From an uncultured Eubacteriales bacterium (GTDB taxonomy: Bacteria; Bacillota; Clostridia; Oscillospirales; Acutalibacteraceae), in NCBI GenBank assembly GCA_900540085.1, contig UQEU01000003.1:139454-203453 (forward strand): a stretch of 64,000 bases of DNA. Direction: 5' to 3'. Position numbers and translations under genes: made by a program. The notes below the pieces were generated by a model. It did no database searches and had not been told where the DNA came from. It saw only the letters and a program-made list of their open reading frames with translations. Below are positions 57,925 to 64,000 of the stretch, one piece after another; position 1 is the stretch's first letter, and each line of letters begins with the position of its first letter.

Positions 57925-60010
57925 TGTTATTGTTCCGGTTTATAATGTTGAAAAATATCTTGAAAATTGTATTGACAGCATACTCAATCAAACATATAAA
58001 AATTTAGAGATAATTTTAGTTGACGACGGCTCTGCTGATAAATCAAGTGAAATATGCGATAATTATTCGCAGCAACATTCAAATATAATAACAATACACA
58101 AAAAAAACGGCGGACTTTCCGACGCAAGAAACAAAGGTATTGATGCAGCAAACGGAAAATATATATCTTTTATAGATTCAGACGACACTGTTGACGCATT
58201 ATTTTTTGAAACATTGTACAGTTTAATAAAAAAATATGATTGTGATATGTCGTTAGTATTTTTCAAAAGAGTATATGAAGACGGTACCGATAAAGATTAT
58301 GACAACGAATTCTATTTTGAAAAATGTTTTTCAAATATGGAATTATTTAAAAAATACTACGAGTCTGAAATAGGTCCCAATATTATAATCGCTTGCAATA
58401 AACTATATAAAAAATCGTTGTTTGATAATCTCCGATTTCCTTTAGGAAAACTAAATGAAGATGAAGGCACGATTTATAAGGCTATATTTTCTTCTGATAA
58501 AATAGCCGTTTCAAATAAAAAATTGTACTATTATTTGCAAAGAAATAACAGTATAATGAATTCTAAATTTACCGTAAAAAATTTAGACGCGCTAAAATTT
58601 ATACATGATAAAAGTCTGTTCTTTAAAAATAACAACTTCACTGAATTGTATGAGATAAATCAGGTTTACTATTTAAAATCATTAGTAAACTATTGTAAAA
58701 CTGCTGAAAAACACAATTTACCAAAAAATATCATTGCTTCTTTGAAAAATGAATTTTTTGAAGAATTAAAAAAAATCAATACATACAATTCAATAAATAC
58801 TAAAGAAAAAAAAGAAATCAAACTTGCAACGATTTCTTTTTCTTTGTATGTTTATTATAAAAATACAGTCAATAAAATAAAAAGAATAAAACCAAAAATC
58901 AAAAGAATAATAAAAAATATTTTAGAAAACAACGATTTTTTATATGAATTATTTTTAGATTTTAAAGAATTTAGTTTTAAAAAGTATAAAGCTTTTTACA
59001 ACGATTATAAGCAAATTGAAAATAAACTAAATGAAATACATAAAGAAAATAAAAAAGCGGTCATTTTAATTTCAACACCTTCACACGGAAATTTAGGCGA
59101 CCAAGCAATTGTTTATTCTCAGTATCACTTTTTTAAAGATTTGGGGTATGAAAACCAAATTTGTGAAATAAGTGAATATATGTATGATATATACAGAAAT
59201 AAAATCAAACATTTAGTAAATTCAAATGATTTGGTAATAATTGACGGCGGCGGAAATATAGGAACACTTTGGACTGTTCCTGAAAACAGAATACTCAATA
59301 TCATTTTAAAATTTTCTGAAAATCCAATACTAATCTTTCCGCAATCTGCTTATTTCATAAACAATTCGTTCGGAAAAAAAGAATTGCAAAAATTAAAAAG
59401 AATATTCAACAATCACCCGAAATTGTATTTTATGTTGCGTGATGAAAACAGTTATAATTTAATGAAAAAACATATTGAAAAAAATGTGTTTTTAGTTCCG
59501 GATATAGTATTGTATCTGAAAAACGATTGTATAATAAATGAACGAACCTGCATTTTAACTATGAAAAGGAACGACCACGAAGGAAATTCTTCTGAAAAAA
59601 TTTCTTCACTTGCAAAAAAAATTCAAACCGAGTTTAATTTCCCAATAGCAGATATAGACAATATAAAAAACTATAAAATTTCATATTCAAACCGTGAAGA
59701 AGAATTGTTAAAGCAATTCAATGAAATTTCTAAAGCTAAAATAATGATAACGGACAGACTTCACGGAATGATATTTGCAATTATCACAAACACGCCTTGT
59801 GTTGTCTTTGACAATATTAATAAAAAGATTTCAGGCGTGTATAACGCATGGTTAAAAGACTGCAAAAATATTTATATTGTCAATGAAACAGAAGAAATTG
59901 ATTTTGAAAAAATCAAATCAATTATAAACAGCGATAATAAAGAATTCAGCAAAAAACACATAAACGATAAATTCAACGACATAAAAAAATTATGTGATAA
60001 AATTATATAA
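57908..60010 (+). CDS. Fusion of GT2 glycosyltransferase and pyruvyl transferase domain
   Basis: This 700-aa protein joins two activities. Residues 1-220 form a GT-A family 2 domain (LISVIVPVYNVEKYLENC, LVDDGSADKSSEI, DSDDT). A Lys-rich helical linker follows (about 230-370). From about 385 comes a pyruvyltransferase domain: ISTPSHGNLGDQAIVYSQ, VIIDGGGNIGTLW, MLRDENSY, and TDRLHGMIFAI. The ATG at 57908 has AGGAGAA seven bases upstream; a 12-codon longer reading starts within the polymerase gene. The two parts probably act on the same sugar, adding it and then decorating it. Confidence 0.87.
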   Translation: MQELISVIVPVYNVEKYLENCIDSILNQTYKNLEIILVDDGSADKSSEICDNYSQQHSNIITIHKKNGGLSDARNKGIDAANGKYISFIDSDDTVDALFFETLYSLIKKYDCDMSLVFFKRVYEDGTDKDYDNEFYFEKCFSNMELFKKYYESEIGPNIIIACNKLYKKSLFDNLRFPLGKLNEDEGTIYKAIFSSDKIAVSNKKLYYYLQRNNSIMNSKFTVKNLDALKFIHDKSLFFKNNNFTELYEINQVYYLKSLVNYCKTAEKHNLPKNIIASLKNEFFEELKKINTYNSINTKEKKEIKLATISFSLYVYYKNTVNKIKRIKPKIKRIIKNILENNDFLYELFLDFKEFSFKKYKAFYNDYKQIENKLNEIHKENKKAVILISTPSHGNLGDQAIVYSQYHFFKDLGYENQICEISEYMYDIYRNKIKHLVNSNDLVIIDGGGNIGTLWTVPENRILNIILKFSENPILIFPQSAYFINNSFGKKELQKLKRIFNNHPKLYFMLRDENSYNLMKKHIEKNVFLVPDIVLYLKNDCIINERTCILTMKRNDHEGNSSEKISSLAKKIQTEFNFPIADIDNIKNYKISYSNREEELLKQFNEISKAKIMITDRLHGMIFAIITNTPCVVFDNINKKISGVYNAWLKDCKNIYIVNETEEIDFEKIKSIINSDNKEFSKKHINDKFNDIKKLCDKII

Positions 60011-60027
60011 AATACGGAGAGTCTGTT

Positions 60028-61269
60028 ATGAATAAAATATGCCTTACTCAAATATCTATAAACGATAATAATATTGTAGGCAATTTTGAAGTTTCAGGAA
60101 ATGACGAATGGTTAAGTTTTTTTAAAAAGCCTTATACATTTCAACTTGAGTGCAATCAAAATGTTTTGACGCAAAAAAAGTCTGTTGCAGTAATTCCTTT
60201 TGTTGCAAATGTTCTTCCGATAGTATGGCTTATGAATGCAACATTAGAATTAGACGAACTTGATGAAGCCTTTTATAATTGCATAGAAAATGTAAAAAAA
60301 GGATATATCAATATGTATCCCGAATTTTCTTTTAAAGGAAAAATAAATGTAAAAAATATAATTAAAAACACATATAATAACGACAATTCACTTGTTTTGT
60401 TCAGCGGTGGAGTAGATGCTTTTCAAACTTTACTTTCACATATTGATGAAAAACCCTATTTACTGACTTTATGGGGAGCAGATGTTCAGTTTGATAATAA
60501 AAACGGTTGGAGTGAAGTAAAAAAACAAATTGAACTTACAGCAAATACTTTTGACCTTAAATCTCTCACAATACGAACAAACTTCCGAGATTATATTAAT
60601 GAATCTGTGCTAAACACTTACATAAACAAAATAAAAAACGGCAAACTCTGGTATCATGACTTTCAACACGGTATTGCCATTATATCTCACGCCTCGTTGA
60701 TTGCCTGTCAATTGGAAATAGGCAAGGTTTATATTTCATCCAGCTACACAAAAGAAAACAAAGGTAAAATTACTTGTGCCTCTGACCCAACAATAGATAA
60801 CTATGTTCGTTTTGGAAGCACCGGTGTATTACATGACGGCTATGAATATAACAGACAAGATAAAGTGAAAAAAATCTGCGAATACAGAAATAAAAACAAA
60901 ACGAATATCCCGTTGAGAGTTTGTTGGGAATCAGATGACGGAAATAACTGTTGTCATTGCGAAAAATGTTACAGAACAATTATTTCTATTATCGCAGAAA
61001 AAGAAAATCCAATAGATTATGGTTTCAATAATTTTGATGAAAAAGCTAAGAAAAATATGATTCATGAGCTTAGATATAAATACAAAATTCAATACAAGAA
61101 ATCAAAACATAAATATTTTGTATATGCTCAAGAAAGACTTAGACAAAACTACACTTTAAAAGAATGTCCTAAATATTTAAAGTGGTTTTACAAAGTTCGC
61201 ATCAGAGATTTAAATCCTTTTGTTTTTAAGGTAATAAGATTTTTAAAAAAAGCAATCCATAAAATATAA
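60028..61269 (+). CDS. PP-loop ATP-pyrophosphatase-like protein of the polysaccharide locus
   Basis: This 413-aa protein has an N-terminal domain (1-118) with no match I know, then LVLFSGGVDAFQTLL (SGGVDA at 126-131), a PP-loop as in QueC, asparagine synthetases and MurL. A Cys set NCCHCEKCYRT (308-316) suggests bound metal. The C-terminal tail is basic. Relatives with both features occur in capsule clusters and MurL, an ATP-dependent amino-sugar-linked epimerase, is a distant parallel. It likely activates a carboxylate or sugar by adenylation; the reaction is not known. GGAGAG precedes the ATG. Confidence 0.65.
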   Translation: MNKICLTQISINDNNIVGNFEVSGNDEWLSFFKKPYTFQLECNQNVLTQKKSVAVIPFVANVLPIVWLMNATLELDELDEAFYNCIENVKKGYINMYPEFSFKGKINVKNIIKNTYNNDNSLVLFSGGVDAFQTLLSHIDEKPYLLTLWGADVQFDNKNGWSEVKKQIELTANTFDLKSLTIRTNFRDYINESVLNTYINKIKNGKLWYHDFQHGIAIISHASLIACQLEIGKVYISSSYTKENKGKITCASDPTIDNYVRFGSTGVLHDGYEYNRQDKVKKICEYRNKNKTNIPLRVCWESDDGNNCCHCEKCYRTIISIIAEKENPIDYGFNNFDEKAKKNMIHELRYKYKIQYKKSKHKYFVYAQERLRQNYTLKECPKYLKWFYKVRIRDLNPFVFKVIRFLKKAIHKI

Positions 61270-61292
61270 TAACCTAATTGGGAGGTGCTTTA

Positions 61293-62825
61293 ATGTCAGA
61301 TTCGAGATTAAAAAACACAACTAAAAATACTTTTACGGGATTGCTTAATCAAATAGCCGTATTGCTGTTCAACTTTATTTCAAAAACAATCTTCATTCAT
61401 TGTTTAGGCACCGAATTTTTAGGAATAAACGGATTGTTTGCAAATATTTTGCAAGTATTAACAATAGCCGAACTCGGTTTTGGTACTGCTATGTCGTACA
61501 GTATGTATAAACCGATAGCAGAAAATGACGAAAAAACATTGGCGGCATTAATTAATTTTTACAAAAAATTATACAATATTATTTCCATAACAATTACGGT
61601 AATAGGAGTTGCCTTAATTCCTGTATTGCCGTATATCGTAAATACCGAAAAAGAAATTGAACACTTGACACTTTACTATATTTTATATTTATTAAATACA
61701 GTAATGTCATATTTATTTGCATATAAAACAGCTATAACAATAGCTCACCAAAAGTCATACATATTAAATAACTACGATTCTTTATTCACTATTATACAGA
61801 GTATTTTACAAATTATTTTTTTAATACTGACTAAAAACTTTACCATGTATTTGATTATACAGGTTTTGTGTACATTATTAAAAAATATATGTAAAGCTAA
61901 AAAATCGCAATCTTTATACCCATATATTAAAAGCAATGAACAACTTGACAAGTCTGAAAAACACAGCATTTTTAACAATGTAAAATCAATGTTTATATAC
62001 CGATTGGGCGGTGTATTGTTAAACAATACCGACAATATAATTATATCTATATTAGTCGGTACAATAAGCGTCGGATTGTATTCAAACTATTTAATGATTA
62101 TAAATGCAATCAATAGTTTCATTAACATTTTTTTCAGTTCAATGACCGCAAGCGTGGGAAATCTAAATGCCACCTCAAATGAAAAAGAGCAGTATGAGTA
62201 TTTTGAACGAATTAATTTCTTGTCTATTTGGATTTTCAGTTTTTGCGGTATATGTGTTTTTTCTTTAATAAATGATTTTGTTCTTCTTTGGCTTGGAGAA
62301 GAATTTATATTTGACCAATGGACTTTAATCGCCATTGTTTTAAATCTCGTTATACCGGGAACAACAAGAACTATTGCCCTGTATCGTGATACTCTTGGGA
62401 TGTTTAACGACACTAAATATGTTTTCTTTGTAACTTCAGTTCTCAACTGCATCTTTTCCGTTATTCTCGGAAAACAATTCGGAATTGCAGGAATTCTGTT
62501 TGCCACTTCGTTATCGAGATTATTAACTAATATGTGGTACGAACCATATATTTTATTTAAAAACTATTTGAAAAAATCTCCATTTCAATATTTTAAAAAA
62601 CAGGTTATTTATTGGATTGTTTTTATTGTAAACTTGATAATTACAAATTCATCGGCCGATATTATTTTCAAAGAAAACAACATATTACTTTTTATAATCA
62701 AAATTTTATACTGTGTTGTAGTATCAAATCTGATTATGATACTTGTTTACCATAAATCACCTGAATTTAAGTTTTATTTAAAACTAGTTAAGAATATTTT
62801 TAATACAAAAATAAAGCGAGTTTGA
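61293..62825 (+). CDS. Wzx-type polysaccharide flippase (MOP superfamily)
   Basis: This 510-aa integral membrane protein with 12-14 TM segments flips the lipid-linked repeat unit. The N-terminus NTTKNTFTGLLNQIAVLLFN, LGTEFLGINGLFANILQVL and the central LGGVLLNNTDNIIIS are typical of the group. The start at 61293 has GGGAGGTG upstream. It completes a Wzx/Wzy pathway with the polymerase at 56716. Confidence 0.92.
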   Translation: MSDSRLKNTTKNTFTGLLNQIAVLLFNFISKTIFIHCLGTEFLGINGLFANILQVLTIAELGFGTAMSYSMYKPIAENDEKTLAALINFYKKLYNIISITITVIGVALIPVLPYIVNTEKEIEHLTLYYILYLLNTVMSYLFAYKTAITIAHQKSYILNNYDSLFTIIQSILQIIFLILTKNFTMYLIIQVLCTLLKNICKAKKSQSLYPYIKSNEQLDKSEKHSIFNNVKSMFIYRLGGVLLNNTDNIIISILVGTISVGLYSNYLMIINAINSFINIFFSSMTASVGNLNATSNEKEQYEYFERINFLSIWIFSFCGICVFSLINDFVLLWLGEEFIFDQWTLIAIVLNLVIPGTTRTIALYRDTLGMFNDTKYVFFVTSVLNCIFSVILGKQFGIAGILFATSLSRLLTNMWYEPYILFKNYLKKSPFQYFKKQVIYWIVFIVNLIITNSSADIIFKENNILLFIIKILYCVVVSNLIMILVYHKSPEFKFYLKLVKNIFNTKIKRV

Positions 62826-62867
62826 CTTCTTTTAAAAGATATTAAAAAATTAAACAGGAGAGTGCAG

Positions 62868-63971
62868 ATGAAAAAATTAGTTTGTGAAGAAAACAAGTGT
62901 ACGGGATGCTTAGCTTGTATGGACAAGTGTTCTAAAAACGCCATAACAATCAAAGACGACATAAGCACATTTAACGCAGTTATTGATACGAATAAATGTG
63001 TTGACTGCGGTGCCTGTCATACTGTATGTCCCAACAACAATCCTGCTCAACTGAAAAAGCAAATTTCTTACTTTCAAGGCTGGTCGGAAAACGAAACTGA
63101 ACGAAAAAGCAGTTCATCGGGCGGATTTGCTGCTGCAATTTCAAAACGCTTTATTCAACTCGGCGGTGTTGTATGCAGCTGCACTTTTAAAAACGGAGAA
63201 TTTGTTTTCAAAATCGCCGAAAAAGAAAGCGAAACAGAATGTTTTAAAGGCTCAAAATATGTTAAAAGCAATCCAAACGGTATATACAAAAAAGTTGAGG
63301 CTTATTTAAAAAATGGCACAAAAGTTTTGTTTATAGGTTTGCCGTGCCAAGTTGCAGGTGTAAAAAACTTCATCAACAAAAGTTTGTCTGACAAGTTATA
63401 CACAATAGATTTAATTTGTCACGGTACACCTTCCGTAAAGTTGTTAAATCAATATTTAAAACAGTACCATTTAAACTTAGAAGATATAAGTAAAATAGAT
63501 TTCAGAAACAACAATACTTTCAATTTACAAATCAACAATAAACCGCTCATAAATTCAAGGACACAAGATTTATATACTTATACATTTCTGACATCTCTCA
63601 TCTATACAGAAAACTGTTACAGTTGCAAATACGCAACCGTTGAGCGTGTCGGAGACATAACGATAGGAGATTCTTGGGGAAGCGATTTGGATAAAGCAGA
63701 AGTTGAAAAAGGCGTTTCGCTTATTCTTTGTCAAACAGAAAAAGGCGAAGAATTGTTAAACAAATTGCCTTTTAATTATCAAAATGTTGATATTGAAACG
63801 GCAATAAATCAAAACAAACAACTTCAACACCCTTCAAAAATGCCAAAAGAAAGAGAGCAGTTTCTTTTAAATATCAGTAAAGGAAACAGTTTTGATTTTG
63901 CACTTGCAAAAGTTTTTCCAAAACACTGTTTCAAACATATTATCAAAAAAATTGTGTTCAAAGCACAATAA
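62868..63971 (+). CDS. FrhB-type iron-sulfur protein (coenzyme F420 hydrogenase beta-subunit family)
   Basis: This 367-aa protein has two [4Fe-4S] motifs near the start (CTGCLACMDKC and CVDCGACHTVC), then the FrhB_N/FrhB_C regions with GLPCQVAG, DLICHGTPS and DITIGDSWG, and further Cys pairs (CYSCKYA). In gut and environmental capsule loci such proteins accompany pyruvyl transferases; the reaction is not established. They probably perform a reductive or flavin-linked step on an activated sugar. The ATG at 62868 follows AGGAGAG; the GTG at 62862 is in the spacing. It is the last complete gene in the window. Confidence 0.85.
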   Translation: MKKLVCEENKCTGCLACMDKCSKNAITIKDDISTFNAVIDTNKCVDCGACHTVCPNNNPAQLKKQISYFQGWSENETERKSSSSGGFAAAISKRFIQLGGVVCSCTFKNGEFVFKIAEKESETECFKGSKYVKSNPNGIYKKVEAYLKNGTKVLFIGLPCQVAGVKNFINKSLSDKLYTIDLICHGTPSVKLLNQYLKQYHLNLEDISKIDFRNNNTFNLQINNKPLINSRTQDLYTYTFLTSLIYTENCYSCKYATVERVGDITIGDSWGSDLDKAEVEKGVSLILCQTEKGEELLNKLPFNYQNVDIETAINQNKQLQHPSKMPKEREQFLLNISKGNSFDFALAKVFPKHCFKHIIKKIVFKAQ

Positions 63972-64000
63972 AAACAAAAAAGTTATCATCAAAAAGCGAC

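Overview
The window is about 64 kb of AT-rich chromosomal DNA from a low-GC Firmicute, most likely an anaerobic gut clostridium of the Ruminococcaceae/Oscillospiraceae type. The pointers are T-box leaders on thrS and brnQ, RNase Y, a LexA box of the Bacillus/Clostridium form, rubrerythrin, a cysteine-rich mini-protein, a DUF4234 gene, and a glutaminyl-tRNA synthetase beside GluRS. The genus is an inference. I see no transposase, integrase, CRISPR array, rRNA or replication origin.

Layout. 1-1772: end of an aromatic amino acid operon (tyrA, then aroB running off the edge) and a lipoprotein, all minus. 1916-5177: a 45-aa acidic peptide gene and a decayed secreted surface-protein gene with short tandem duplications upstream. 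5600-10551: argG, argH, degV, ilvE. 10618-14903: pseudouridine synthase, Zn-phospholipase-like protein, luxS and a six-hairpin glycosidase-like protein, tightly packed. 14990-18315 (minus): rlmB and a catalytically dead P-type-ATPase-like protein with eight threonine motifs in its N-terminal tail. 18546-20014: a DUF4234 pseudogene, rubrerythrin and the Cys-rich mini-protein. 20419-27073: gltX, glnS, typA, hemW and two tiny genes. 27086-29504: divergent alr and mltG. 29592-35422: DUF11 protein, membrane phosphoesterase, atypical thioredoxin facing a Crp/Fnr regulator, GH20 hexosaminidase and peroxiredoxin.

35637-36960 is dense in regulation: a two-gene operon encoding a sigma-region-4-like protein whose promoter spacer holds a perfect LexA palindrome, then a free-standing small RNA with a consensus promoter and strong terminator, then an isoleucine T-box in front of brnQ. 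After a tRNA-Ser(CGA) come ilvA, ridA, an orphan adenine methyltransferase, thrS with a threonine T-box, rny and a Dabb protein.

47007-64000 is an exopolysaccharide/capsule locus on the plus strand. It starts with a consensus promoter, then the CpsC/CpsD regulator pair and a priming sugar transferase. An intrinsic terminator follows, and then five glycosyltransferases (one fused to a pyruvyltransferase domain), an acetyltransferase, a pyruvyltransferase, a GT-D family enzyme, a Wzy polymerase, a PP-loop ATPase-like protein, a Wzx flippase and an FrhB-type iron-sulfur protein. It fits a Wzx/Wzy-dependent, pyruvylated surface polysaccharide.

The items I would follow first are the SOS-controlled sigma-like operon with the adjacent small RNA, the pseudo-P-type ATPase with repeated T-x-x-[ILM] motifs, the YEPC thioredoxin with a class-II-positioned Crp/Fnr palindrome, and the PP-loop protein of the polysaccharide locus.
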